NCBI GenBank assembly: GCA_964451375.1 | Contig: CAYVIN010000012.1 | Span: 3,422-67,421 of the forward strand | Reading direction: 5' to 3' | Origin: JAGXQV01 sp964451375 | GTDB taxonomy: Bacteria; Pseudomonadota; Gammaproteobacteria; Burkholderiales; Sulfuricellaceae | Length of the DNA stretch: 64,000 nt | Shown: piece after piece, positions 7,836 to 16,593 of the stretch | Numbering within the stretch: position 1 is the first letter of the stretch | How the letters are laid out: each line of letters opens with the position of its first letter | The notes under the pieces: model-generated | Seen by the model: only the letters and a program-made list of their open reading frames with translations | Database searches by the model: none | What the model was told of the DNA's origin: nothing | Program-made: the position numbers and the translations under genes

Positions 7836-8526
7836 CAAGGTCATCTTCGAAAATCCATTTTCCCGGCAGGCCCGGTTGGGTGACCAATTCCCCCAGCCGG
7901 GCCGCAAAATCGCTGCGAGGAATTTCATGCGCGCCGAGGGAAGCCAGATGAGCGGTTTTCATCTGACAATCGATCAAACCGAAGTTCCAGCGTTGCAACT
8001 GCTTTACCAGGTAAACAAAAGCCAGCTTCGAGGCGTCCGTGCGGCGGCTGAACATTGATTCACCGTAAAACATCCGCCCCAGCGCCACGCCATATAATCC
8101 CCCGACCAATTCCCCGTCCATCCAGGTTTCCACCGAGTGGGCCAGCCCGGCCTGGTGCAGGCGGCAATAACCTTCGATCACTTCTGCGCTGATCCAGGTG
8201 CCGTCCTGGTCGGGGCGGGGCGCGGCGCAGGCCTGCATGACATCGCGAAACGCAGTGTCGGTACGAATTTGGTAATGCCCTTTGCGCAGGGTTTTGCCTA
8301 GCGAACGGGAAACCTTGAGTCGCCCGGGAATCAGCACCATGCGGGGATCGGGGCTCCACCACAACACCGGATCGCCAGCGCTGTACCAGGGGAAAATTCC
8401 CTGTGTATAGGCATCGATCAGGCGTTTCAGGGACAAATCGCCGCCCACCGCGAGCAGGCCGTTGGGTTCCCGCAACGCGGTCTGCAATGGGGGAAAGGGC
8501 GAATCCTGGGTGAGCAGCTGAATCAC
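7813..8526 (-). CDS. aat: Leucyl/phenylalanyl-tRNA--protein transferase
   Basis: Adds Leu or Phe to proteins with N-terminal Lys or Arg in the bacterial N-degron pathway. It is 237 residues with the family signatures PNGLLAVGGDLS, AYTQGIFPWYS, WWSPDPRMVL, GESMFSRRTDASK and LIDCQM. The last few residues (about QPIFPS) are read from the terminal repeat of the adjacent element, so the native C-terminus has probably been replaced; this end is not part of the conserved core. The ATG overlaps the stop of the upstream DUF302 gene (ATGA), indicating coupling. Confidence 0.95.
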   Translation of the reverse strand: MIQLLTQDSPFPPLQTALREPNGLLAVGGDLSLKRLIDAYTQGIFPWYSAGDPVLWWSPDPRMVLIPGRLKVSRSLGKTLRKGHYQIRTDTAFRDVMQACAAPRPDQDGTWISAEVIEGYCRLHQAGLAHSVETWMDGELVGGLYGVALGRMFYGESMFSRRTDASKLAFVYLVKQLQRWNFGLIDCQMKTAHLASLGAHEIPRSDFAARLGELVTQPGLPGKWIFEDDLVQPIFPS

Positions 8527-8915
8527 GCCGCGAGGCTGTCCTTGACCCGTTGCAGGCGCGCCATGACTTCCTGGGCCAGTTCTTCCACGCCTTCCTTCTT
8601 CACCAACTGGCTGAACATGACCACCGGGTCGATAAAAGCGACGGTGATTTTGCCGTCGGCCTCCTCGCGCACCACTACGTTGCAGGGTAACAGCAGGCCG
8701 ATGTCGGGATCGGCTTCCAGCGCGCGGTGGGCCAGCGGCGGGTTACACGCCCCGAGGATCCGGTAGGGGCGGCCATCCACGTTGAGTTTGGCTTTCAGGG
8801 TGGCCTGCACGTCAATGTCGGTGAGGACGCCGAAACCCTCTTTTTTCAGGGCTTCGATGGTTTTTTCGACGGCGGCGGCAAAAGGGAGGGCGAGTTGGGT
8901 GCTGAATCCGTACAT
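8523..8915 (-). CDS. DUF302 domain protein
   Basis: A 130-residue soluble protein with the DUF302 pattern: an N-terminal strand, VEKTIEALKKEGFGVLTDIDVQATLKAK split over residues 16-43, then ILGACNPPLAHRAL with the conserved Cys-Asn-Pro-Pro and LLLPCNVVVRE. The function of DUF302 proteins is not established; the conserved Cys and frequent linkage to redox and metal genes suggest ligand or metal binding. It lies 28 bases after the preceding gene and overlaps aat by 4 bases. A second, membrane-anchored DUF302 protein is encoded at 56191. Confidence 0.85.
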   Translation of the reverse strand: MYGFSTQLALPFAAAVEKTIEALKKEGFGVLTDIDVQATLKAKLNVDGRPYRILGACNPPLAHRALEADPDIGLLLPCNVVVREEADGKITVAFIDPVVMFSQLVKKEGVEELAQEVMARLQRVKDSLAA

Positions 8916-8943
8916 AGTGGTTTCCTTGAGGTTGGTGGATAGG

Positions 8944-9384
8944 TCAGGCGTTGGCGTCCAATTCGTGATGACCTTCGGTTTTCACATCATCGTAGGGCGT
9001 GTGGTGCGGCTCAAATAGCGAAAGCTGCTCCAGAGCCGCTGCTTCCGGTTCGGGTGTTTCCTCCGGCGGTGGCGCTGGCGGGGGGAGCAGAAAATGGCGG
9101 ATATCCGCACCGCGAATTTCACCGTGCGGCAAATGCCCGAAAAGGTGCTCGGCGGCTTCCTGAGTGAGTTGTTGTTCTTCCCCGGCCTCGATATAAAACA
9201 CTGCGCAATCATAACGTCCGCCATGTAATTCGAGAATCTGGCGACGGTCGTGCAGGGTCAGCAGGGCGTTGTGCAAGCCGAGTTTGGTGGCGGGGTGTAT
9301 GGAGTAATCGACCCAGTGCGGTTCACCGTCTGCCTTGTGGTGATCCGGCAGCAGGGTTGACCAGTAGCGGACGGTGAATTGCAC
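8944..9384 (-). CDS. Hypothetical protein with Pro/Glu-rich tail
   Basis: A 146-residue protein without signal peptide. Residues 1-95 look folded (FTVRYWSTLLPDHH, LHDRRQILELHGGRYDCAVFYIEAG). The rest is rich in Pro, Glu and His (PPPAPPPEETPEPE) and ends HHTPYDDVKTEGHHELD. I do not recognise the family. It is embedded with 15- and 28-base spacing between secreted metal-operon proteins and the DUF302 gene, so it is probably cotranscribed with them; the His/acidic tail is compatible with metal binding but that is conjecture. Confidence 0.6.
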   Translation of the reverse strand: MQFTVRYWSTLLPDHHKADGEPHWVDYSIHPATKLGLHNALLTLHDRRQILELHGGRYDCAVFYIEAGEEQQLTQEAAEHLFGHLPHGEIRGADIRHFLLPPPAPPPEETPEPEAAALEQLSLFEPHHTPYDDVKTEGHHELDANA

Positions 9385-9399
9385 GGAGTCTCGGGAAAG

Positions 9400-9990
9400 T
9401 TATTTGTTTTGCTGCATCAAACGCTGATGTTCCAACATATTTTCCATCATCGTCTGCATCATGTCCATGCGCTGCTCCATTGCGCCGGACATGCCGCTAC
9501 CATTTGCCGGGCTTGGGGACGAGGTTCCCTGGGCTGCGGCGCGGGCGCAATTGCCGCCCATCGGCATGGTTTTGCCGCTTTTTGCCTGCGGGCAGTGTTG
9601 CCGACAGGAACACCCTCCCATTGCTCCGCTGCTGCTACGCATGTTTTGCATGGCTTCCTGCATCGACTGGAAATGTTCCTGCATGAGTTTTTGACGTTCG
9701 GCGGGGTCGCTGGTCTGGCGGATGGCGGCCATTTGCTCCATCATTTTCTGCTTGAAATCGCTGGGCATACCTGCGCCCATGCCACCCATCATACCCATCC
9801 CCATGCCACCCATACCCATTCCGCCGCCCATCCCCATTTTGGGACAGTTTGCGGTGTTGTCCGGGGCGAGTTTTTCGGCTTTCGCGGCAGGTGCTTTTTC
9901 ACTGGCGGTGTGCTCGTGAGTCGTGGCTGCATTAACAAAGCCGCTACTACACAGCAACAGGGCTGCGGTAAACGAAATCAGTTTATTCAT
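9400..9990 (-). CDS. Secreted Met/Gly-rich, Cys-containing putative metal-binding protein
   Basis: 196 residues with a clear signal peptide (MNKLISFTAALLLCSSGFVNA). The mature chain has a Met-Gly repeat region (about residues 51-74, repeating GMGMGGMG units), a Met-rich helix (FKQKMMEQMAAIRQ, HFQSMQEAMQNM) and a Cys cluster GGCSCRQHCPQ. Met-rich and Cys-rich periplasmic proteins are typical copper/silver binders, which fits its position downstream of an RND metal pump. No enzyme domain is seen. GGAG precedes the ATG. Confidence 0.7.
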   Translation of the reverse strand: MNKLISFTAALLLCSSGFVNAATTHEHTASEKAPAAKAEKLAPDNTANCPKMGMGGGMGMGGMGMGMMGGMGAGMPSDFKQKMMEQMAAIRQTSDPAERQKLMQEHFQSMQEAMQNMRSSSGAMGGCSCRQHCPQAKSGKTMPMGGNCARAAAQGTSSPSPANGSGMSGAMEQRMDMMQTMMENMLEHQRLMQQNK

Positions 9991-10010
9991 GTTTGAGTCT
10001 CCTGGATGGA

Positions 10011-10430
10011 TTAGTGTTTATGAACCGCAGCGGCTTTTTGCTGCGGGGTGAAGCGGGCCTGCTCGGGGGACTTGCCCGGCATGGTAATCGATACTACGAC
10101 TTTCATGTCCGGGGCGAGTTCAAACTGTCCCGTGCCTTGCAGGACATTGTCGGCAGTCGGGGCCAGTTTGACGGTGGCCTTGGTTTTACCGGAAAGCACG
10201 GTGGCAGTGCCGCTGGCGCCTTTGGAGGGAACATTCGCGCCGCCGTGGTCGGACAGGTAAACCGTGAGTTCGTTGGCCTTGGCGACCAGCTCGAAATGAT
10301 ACGCGCCGGCCATACGCATCTGGCCGCCGTGCGGGGTGGGCTGGGTGTCCAGGTATTCGTCGCTGTGCCCGTAGGCGAGCGGCGCGGCGAGCAGGGACAG
10401 GATCAGGGGAAGTGCTTTGAGGGATTTCAT
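10011..10430 (-). CDS. Secreted accessory protein of the metal-efflux operon
   Basis: 139 residues with a signal peptide ending LAYG followed by HSDEYLDTQPTPHGGQMRMAG, so the mature N-terminus is rich in His and Met. The rest looks like a beta-sandwich (HFELVAKANELTVYLSDHGG, ATVKLAPTADNVLQ, FELAPDMKVVVSITMPGK). The C-terminus is HKH. Similar small proteins accompany Cus/Czc-type operons, where they may bind metal in the periplasm; that role is inferred. An SD (AGGAG) is present. Repeat element 10456-10564 lies between it and the pump gene. Confidence 0.7.
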   Translation of the reverse strand: MKSLKALPLILSLLAAPLAYGHSDEYLDTQPTPHGGQMRMAGAYHFELVAKANELTVYLSDHGGANVPSKGASGTATVLSGKTKATVKLAPTADNVLQGTGQFELAPDMKVVVSITMPGKSPEQARFTPQQKAAAVHKH

Positions 10431-10455
10431 TTATTGCTCCTTTGGTTGAAAGATA

Positions 10456-10564
10456 GTGTTGAGTGTTAAGTGTTTAGTGTTGAGTTAATGTCGCCGCGCG
10501 GAGCGCGTCGGATGATATCCATGCGCGAAGCGCATTCCACAACTAAACACTGAACACTCAAAAC
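10456..10564. repeat. Intergenic palindromic element with 23-bp imperfect inverted repeats
   Basis: 10456-10478 (GTGTTGAGTGTTAAGTGTTT...) and 10542-10564 are inverted copies with two mismatches in 23. The interior is GC-rich, with a smaller GCGCGAAGCGC-type hairpin. It fills the gap between the pump stop codon (10570) and the next gene; mRNA folding here could act as a processing or attenuation point. Confidence 0.6.
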
Positions 10565-10569
10565 TGCAA

Positions 10570-13500
10570 TTAAAAAGTTTCCTGTTGGCTGGCGGCGAGT
10601 ATCGCCTTGAGCGGCTTCTCGCCCCACAGCCAGAACATCACCGGGGTGAGCAGGGTGTCGAGCAGGGTCGAGCTGACCAGCCCGCCGAAAATCACCACTG
10701 CCACCGGGTGCAGGATTTCCTTGCCCGGTTCGCCTGCCGAGAGCAACAACGGGGTCAGGGCGAACGCCGCTACCAGCGCGGTCATCAGCACCGGGGTGAG
10801 ACGTTCCAGGCTGCCGCGCACGATCAGCGCCTTGCCGAAGGACTCATTTTCGTGCAGGGCCAGGTTGAGGTAATGACTAATCTTGAGAATCCCGTTGCGG
10901 GCGCTGATGCCGGCGAGGGTGACGAAGCCGATCAGGGTGGCGACCGACAGCGCGCCGCCCGACAGTTTCAGCGCCACCACGCTGCCGACCAGGGCCAGCG
11001 GGATGTTGCCCATGATGATCAGCACCAGTGTCCAGGAGCGGTAGCGGCTGAACAGCACCAGGAAGATCAGCGCTGCCGAAACCAGCGACAGCCAGCCGAT
11101 CAACGCGGTGGCTTCCTCCTGGGCCTGGAATTGCCCTTCCATGCCTATCGAGTAGCCTTGCGGCAAGGGAAACCGTGCGGTTTCGGCACGGATAGACGCG
11201 ACGATTTTTGCTAGATCGCGTCCGTCCGAATTGGCAGATACGACTATCCGCCGCCGTCCGTTGTCGCGGCTGATCTGGTTGGGGCCGTCGGAATCCTCGA
11301 CGCTGGCGACCTGGCGCAGCGGGATATACCCAACCGGGGTTTCGATGGGCAGGTCGGCCAGGCCGCGATCGTTGCGGTCGCGGTCATTGAGGCGCAGCAC
11401 CACGTCGAAACGCCGGTTGTCCTGTACCACTTGCGCCACGGTTTTGCCGCCCACCAGTGCTTCCAGCGCGCCGTTGACCTGCGCCGGGGTGACGCCGTGT
11501 GCAGCGGCGGCGCGGTAATCGAGGCGCACCTGACTCTGCGGGATGCGCACCTGCTTTTCGATTTGCAGATCGACCAAACCGGGAATCCCGGCAAGCTGGG
11601 TGCGCAAGCCCTCGGCCAGACCACGCAAGGTGTCGAGGTCGTCGCCGTAGATTTTCAGGGCGATCTGGGCGCGCACCCCGGAGAGCAGGTGATCGAGGCG
11701 GTGGGAAATCGGCTGGCCGATGCTCACTGCCGCCGGGAGTACCAGCAACTGGCTGCGCACATCGTTGAGGATAGCGGTGCGACCGCGGGATGAGGGCGAA
11801 AGGTCAACGTCGATCTCGGTGTAATGCACCCCTTCGGCGTGTTCGTCGAGTTCCGCCCGTCCAGTGCGACGCCCGGTCTTGGTGACCTCGGGAACCTTGG
11901 CGAGCAGGTTCTCCGCCAGGGTGCCGATGCGGTTGGATTCGGACAGTGAGGTGCCGGGATTCATCAGCACGTTGACGGTCAGCGTACCCTCGTTGAAGGC
12001 CGGCAGGAAAGCGCGCGGAAAAAACGCCAGGGACGCCGCCGCGAGGGTTACTGCGACCAGCGCGGTGGCCAACAACCACCCGGCGTGGTCGAACGACCAG
12101 CCTAGCAGGCGCGCGTCCCACGCCTTCAAACGCCGCACCAAGGGGCTGTCTTCGCGGTGCGCCAGGGTTTTCGCGCCGCCCAGCAGGGTGTGGCAAAGCA
12201 CCGGGGTCACCGTCATCGACACCAGCAGGCTGGCGAGGATCGAGACGATATAGGCCACCCCGAGCGGCGCGAATAAACGTCCCTCGATGCCCGACAGGGC
12301 GAACAGCGGGACAAACACCAGCACCACGATCAGGGTGGCGTAAACGATGGAGGAGCGCACCTCAACCGACGCGGCGAGGATCACCTCGACCACCGGTTTG
12401 GGGTGTTCCATTTCACGGTTGAGGCGCAGCCGCCGGTAGATGTTTTCCACGTCCACCACCGCGTCGTCCACCAGTTCGCCGATGGCGATAGCCAATCCCC
12501 CCAGCGTCATGGTGTTGATCGATAGCCCGAAGGCCTTGAACACCAGCGCGGTGATGAGCAGGGAAATCGGGATGGCGGTCAGCGAAATCAGGGTGGTGCG
12601 GGTGTTGAGCAGGAACAGGAACAACACCACCGCCACCATGATTGCGCCGTCGCGCAGCGCTTCCTCGACGTTGGCGATGGACTTGCCGATGAAATCCGCC
12701 TGACGGAAAAGGATTTGCGGCGGGGCCACCCCGGTCGGCAAGGTCTTGCTCATTTCAGCGAGGGCGATTTCGATGTCGCGGGTCAGTTTCACGGTATCCG
12801 CTGCGGGTTGTTTTTGCACAGACAGGATTACCGCCGGCTTGCCGCCGAAACTTGCGTCACCGCGTTTGACGCGGGCCGCGAAGCCAACCTCGGCGACCTG
12901 CTTGAGGAGGATGCTGGTGTTGTTGCGGCGGCCCACCACCAGGTTCTGCAAATCCTCGATGCGGGTGGTGCGCCCGATGTTGCGGATCAGGTATTCGCGC
13001 GACTGTTTTTCGAGGAAGCCGCCGCTGGTATTCAGCGAAAAATTGCGAATGGCGTTTTCCAGTTGCTCCAGGGTCACGCCGAGGTCGCCCATCATCACCG
13101 GGTTGGGGGTAACCTGGTACTGCCGCACCTCGCCGCCGATGGGGATGACCTGCGACACGCCGGGAATGGTCAGCAGGCGCGGGCGCAGCACCCAGTCGGC
13201 AGTTTCGCGCAGAAGCATCGGGCTGGCCTCGCCGGACAACGCGATCAGCATGATTTCCCCCATGATCGAGGAAATCGGCCCCATCTGCGGGACAATGCCG
13301 ACGGGCAACTGTTCGCGCACCAGCGAAAGGCGCTCGGCCACTTGCTGGCGGTTGCGCTGGATGTCGCTGCCCCAGGCGAATTCGACCGTCACCACCGACA
13401 GGCCGATGCCCGAAGTCGAACGCACCCGCGTGACCTGTGGCAGGCCGTTCATCGCGGCTTCGATGGGGAAGGTGACGAACTGCTCGACTTCTTCCGGGGC

Positions 13501-13668
13501 CATGCCGCTGGCCTCGGTCATCAGCGTCACGCTGGGGCGGTTGAGATCGGGAAATACGTCCACCGGCAACTGGCGCAAAGCGAACGAACCATAAACAATC
13601 AATAGGGACGCCAGCGCCAGCGTAAGTAGGCGCTGACGCAGGCTGGTGCGGATGATGAATTGGAACAT
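10570..13668 (-). CDS. Heavy-metal efflux RND pump (CusA/CzcA family)
   Basis: Proton-driven inner-membrane pump of about 1032 residues, full length for the HME-RND family. The N-terminus MFQFIIRTSLRQRLL leads into TM1. TM4 carries the proton-relay acidic cluster GELVDDAVVDVEN, and later helices show the usual GxxxxxRNGI loop (GISARNGILK). ATG 13668 is chosen over an in-frame TTG at 13674 because it matches the family start. It begins 2 bases after the adaptor stop. The metal cannot be fixed from the sequence: the acidic TM4 is Czc-like, while Met-rich neighbours suggest copper or silver. Confidence 0.92.
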   Translation of the reverse strand: MFQFIIRTSLRQRLLTLALASLLIVYGSFALRQLPVDVFPDLNRPSVTLMTEASGMAPEEVEQFVTFPIEAAMNGLPQVTRVRSTSGIGLSVVTVEFAWGSDIQRNRQQVAERLSLVREQLPVGIVPQMGPISSIMGEIMLIALSGEASPMLLRETADWVLRPRLLTIPGVSQVIPIGGEVRQYQVTPNPVMMGDLGVTLEQLENAIRNFSLNTSGGFLEKQSREYLIRNIGRTTRIEDLQNLVVGRRNNTSILLKQVAEVGFAARVKRGDASFGGKPAVILSVQKQPAADTVKLTRDIEIALAEMSKTLPTGVAPPQILFRQADFIGKSIANVEEALRDGAIMVAVVLFLFLLNTRTTLISLTAIPISLLITALVFKAFGLSINTMTLGGLAIAIGELVDDAVVDVENIYRRLRLNREMEHPKPVVEVILAASVEVRSSIVYATLIVVLVFVPLFALSGIEGRLFAPLGVAYIVSILASLLVSMTVTPVLCHTLLGGAKTLAHREDSPLVRRLKAWDARLLGWSFDHAGWLLATALVAVTLAAASLAFFPRAFLPAFNEGTLTVNVLMNPGTSLSESNRIGTLAENLLAKVPEVTKTGRRTGRAELDEHAEGVHYTEIDVDLSPSSRGRTAILNDVRSQLLVLPAAVSIGQPISHRLDHLLSGVRAQIALKIYGDDLDTLRGLAEGLRTQLAGIPGLVDLQIEKQVRIPQSQVRLDYRAAAAHGVTPAQVNGALEALVGGKTVAQVVQDNRRFDVVLRLNDRDRNDRGLADLPIETPVGYIPLRQVASVEDSDGPNQISRDNGRRRIVVSANSDGRDLAKIVASIRAETARFPLPQGYSIGMEGQFQAQEEATALIGWLSLVSAALIFLVLFSRYRSWTLVLIIMGNIPLALVGSVVALKLSGGALSVATLIGFVTLAGISARNGILKISHYLNLALHENESFGKALIVRGSLERLTPVLMTALVAAFALTPLLLSAGEPGKEILHPVAVVIFGGLVSSTLLDTLLTPVMFWLWGEKPLKAILAASQQETF

Positions 13669-13670
13669 GA

Positions 13671-15296
13671 TCAACGCACCTGATTAAGCAGCGCCGCGCC
13701 CTGCGTCACAATCCGCTCTCCGGCTTGCAAGCCTTCGGGAATCGCGAGGCGGGCGGCGTCCAGCGTCTGGGTGCGGATGCGGCGCGGCACGAAGCGCTCA
13801 GCCGAGACGTGCAGCCATACGAAAGTGTCGCTGCCGGTGTTGCGCACCACGGCGTCGCGCGGCGCCGCCACGGCGTTCACCCGGCGATTGGTGGCGACTG
13901 CCACCCGCACCGGCTGGGCGACGTTGAGCGCCGGTAGCGGCGGGACGATGCGAAATTGCAAAGGCAGGGCGTGTTCGCGCAGTTGTGCGCCACTGCCCAG
14001 GTAAACCAGGCGGAACGCCGCGCCATCCGCACCGGCGGCGCTGGCGGAGGCGATCTGGGCGGGCAGGGCGGGATCGTAGGCGATGGCTTCGACCCACAGT
14101 TTGTCGGGGTTGACGATCTCGAAGAGGGTTTCGCGGGCCTCGACCACTTGGCCGACGCTCACGTTGACCGTGCTGATCACCCCGCTTACCGGGGCGCGCA
14201 GGGCTTCACGGGCATTCAGCGCGCCGCTCAGGGCGGCCTTGCGTTCGTCCAGGCTGCGCAGTTCGGAACGGGCGGTGTCCAGTTCGCGTTGCGGGGTGAC
14301 GCCTTCCAGTTGGGTCAGGCGCGCCACGCGCTTTTCGGCAAGGTCGCGCTGGGCGGCGATGTCGGCGAGTTGGGACTGGCTGCCGCCACGCTCCAGGCTG
14401 CTCGCAACCGGTGCGAGCCAGGCGAGAACCTCGCCTTTTGCAACTTTTTTGCCCAGATGCGGCAAACCTTGCGCCCCGGTTTCGATGCGCCCGGATTGGG
14501 AGGATTGCACCCGCCCGCTGAAACTCGGGTCGGCGATCACATGGCCGTTGAGTTCGACGCTGTAGGGATGCTCGCCGAGCGTGGCGATTTCGGTGCGGAT
14601 GCCCCAGGTGCGCTGGGCGTTTTTGGGGACGTAGACGCTGCCGTCGGCGAGCCGGGTGGGCTGGCCGGTGGCGGGGGGATGGGGCGCATCGCCGTGATCC
14701 TCGCCGCCGTGGCCGTATGCCTCGGGCAAGTCAACCAATGTGGCGGGTAGCGCCAGAATCAGTAACGGTAGCAACAGCAAGCCAGTCTTCCTGCGGCGTG
14801 CCGCCAAGTGCGCGACTGCGGCGGCAATCAGCAAAGCCAGCAGGCCTGCCCCGCCATACAGCAGCGAGCGGGATTCGCCAACGCCGGTCTGTGCCACAGC
14901 CGGGGGGGCGACTTCCAGCGCTCCGATCAGCAAGTCGTCGAGGTCGCCCGCCTGTACCGTGACCACCAGTTCGTGTTTGCCGGGCTGCGCCAGCCAGGGT
15001 GCAGCGACGCCATAACTGCCGTCGGGACGCAAGACAGCGGCGGCTTTTTGATTGTCGCCCTCGATTTCGATCCTGGCGTCGAGTACCGGCTGGTTGGTGG
15101 CGTAGCGGTCAAGATAAAGCGACAGGGTGTCGCCGTGTAATTCACCGACCAGTTCCAGGTCGGGCGATTTGGCTTCGAAGCGCGGATGCCCGGCAACCGG
15201 CGCCCGGACTGCTGCGCCGTCGCCGTGATCCTCGCCGCCGTGGGCGAAGGTCAGAAGCGGCAGGAACAGCAGGAATAACGTGGTCAGTAATTTCAT
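13671..15296 (-). CDS. RND periplasmic adaptor with unusual His-rich, membrane-spanning N-terminal extension
   Basis: 541 residues. Residues 240-541 are a normal membrane-fusion protein (barrel-sandwich GRVQSSQSGRIE, helical hairpin about 305-350, APVSGVISTVNVSVGQVVEA, C-terminal membrane-proximal domain). Upstream is an extra module: a signal peptide, AHGGEDHGD near residue 20, a small beta domain (45-130), a membrane helix (LLALLIAAAVAHLAA near 160), a second hydrophobic stretch, then another GHGGEDHGD at about 195. The duplicated HGGEDHGD motif could bind metal at both ends of the extension. The ATG overlaps the stop of the TolC-type gene (ATGA). Confidence 0.88.
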   Translation of the reverse strand: MKLLTTLFLLFLPLLTFAHGGEDHGDGAAVRAPVAGHPRFEAKSPDLELVGELHGDTLSLYLDRYATNQPVLDARIEIEGDNQKAAAVLRPDGSYGVAAPWLAQPGKHELVVTVQAGDLDDLLIGALEVAPPAVAQTGVGESRSLLYGGAGLLALLIAAAVAHLAARRRKTGLLLLPLLILALPATLVDLPEAYGHGGEDHGDAPHPPATGQPTRLADGSVYVPKNAQRTWGIRTEIATLGEHPYSVELNGHVIADPSFSGRVQSSQSGRIETGAQGLPHLGKKVAKGEVLAWLAPVASSLERGGSQSQLADIAAQRDLAEKRVARLTQLEGVTPQRELDTARSELRSLDERKAALSGALNAREALRAPVSGVISTVNVSVGQVVEARETLFEIVNPDKLWVEAIAYDPALPAQIASASAAGADGAAFRLVYLGSGAQLREHALPLQFRIVPPLPALNVAQPVRVAVATNRRVNAVAAPRDAVVRNTGSDTFVWLHVSAERFVPRRIRTQTLDAARLAIPEGLQAGERIVTQGAALLNQVR

Positions 15297-16477
15297 GGCA
15301 GGACTCCTTGCGCCTGATTGAGGCGCGCTTTGGCTTGGGCGAGGCCGTTGCGCCGCAGCACCAGATTCAATTCGCTTTCCAGATGGGCGGAGCGGGTTTT
15401 GAGCAGGTTGAACAAGCTGGTTTCGCCTAGATCGAAGGCTTTTTGCAGCCAGTTGAGGTTTTCCAGCGCCAGGTCGCGTTGGGTGGCGGCCAGATCGAGC
15501 AAGGTTTGAGCGGCGGCCAGATTGGCGCGGGTGCGTTCAACTTCTGCCGCCACCCGGGCGCGGCTCAAGGCCGCTTCGCTTTCGGCGCGGATCAGTTCGC
15601 GGTTGGCGGCGGCCAGCAAGGGGCGATTGCGCGCCTCGGTCGCCAGCGGCAGGCGCAGGCGCACTCCGACGCTGTCCACATAAGCGGAGTTTTCGGAACT
15701 CCGCTCGCTGCGGGTGAAAAGCGCCAGTTCCGGCGTGGCGCGCGGGGTCTCCCGCACCAGATCCAGGCGCGCCCGGCTCAGGGCGACGCTGTGCCGCGCT
15801 GCCGCCAGAGTCGGGTGATCGTCGAGTGCAACCGCCTGCACCGGCGATTCCTCCTCGTTTTCCGGCGGGTTAAGCGATCCGGTCAGCACTTGCCAGGCGC
15901 GTAGCGTTTCGCTTACCCGAGCGTCGCGTTCCAGCAGTGCGGCGCGCGCCGCCAGGGTTTCGTGGCGCGCCAGATTGAGATCAAGACGCGCCAGATCACC
16001 TGCCGCAACCCGCCGCTGGACGCTGCTTTCCAGTGCGGCGGCGCTGTCCAGGCGTTCCCGCGCCAGACGCGCTGCGCTGAGGGCGAGCCGCCAGTTCCAC
16101 AGGGCTTCGCGTAATTCACCGGCCAGAGCCAGACGCAAGGCGGCGCGCGCCGCCGTGTTTTCCCCGGCGGCGGTTTCGCCGAGGCGCTGGCTGGCGGCGC
16201 GTTCGCCGGGTTGCCAAAGGGGCAGCCCCAGTTCCATTTCCCATTCACGCTGGCCGCGCCGCGCGTTGAACTGGTCGCCGCGTTCGGAAAAACTGAGGGC
16301 TGGCGCAGCCGGGGTCAGCGATGCAGCAGCGTCGCGTTGCCCCTGGATTTCGGCCTCGCCACCGAGCAAGACCTGCGCTTGCGGGGCGCGTTGCCAGGCC
16401 AGATCAAGCGCCTCGTGCAGGCTGACGGCGTAAACAGGCTGTGACACGAGCAGCCCGATTAACAGCAGGTAATACAT
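15293..16477 (-). CDS. TolC/CzcC-family outer-membrane channel of the metal-efflux system
   Basis: Outer-membrane efflux protein of about 394 residues: signal peptide MYYLLLIGLLVSQPVYA and two OEP repeats of long helices (ARAALRLALAGELREALWNW, EVERTRANLAAAQTLLDLAA). It is Ala/Arg/Leu-rich throughout, as is usual. ATG 16477 is preferred to an upstream in-frame start at 16582 because GGAAGGAA precedes it and a signal peptide follows. With the next two genes it forms a complete tripartite pump; the ends overlap by 4 bases. Confidence 0.88.
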   Translation of the reverse strand: MYYLLLIGLLVSQPVYAVSLHEALDLAWQRAPQAQVLLGGEAEIQGQRDAAASLTPAAPALSFSERGDQFNARRGQREWEMELGLPLWQPGERAASQRLGETAAGENTAARAALRLALAGELREALWNWRLALSAARLARERLDSAAALESSVQRRVAAGDLARLDLNLARHETLAARAALLERDARVSETLRAWQVLTGSLNPPENEEESPVQAVALDDHPTLAAARHSVALSRARLDLVRETPRATPELALFTRSERSSENSAYVDSVGVRLRLPLATEARNRPLLAAANRELIRAESEAALSRARVAAEVERTRANLAAAQTLLDLAATQRDLALENLNWLQKAFDLGETSLFNLLKTRSAHLESELNLVLRRNGLAQAKARLNQAQGVLP

Positions 16478-16593
16478 GGCTTTTCCTTCCCGATTGAGCA
16501 GACGGGGAAAAGTACACGGAACCGAACAGCCGGTTCTCAGCACGACCTGAGAGGCCGTGCTGACGGAACAACGGTTCAGCAATCAGGGAAAAA

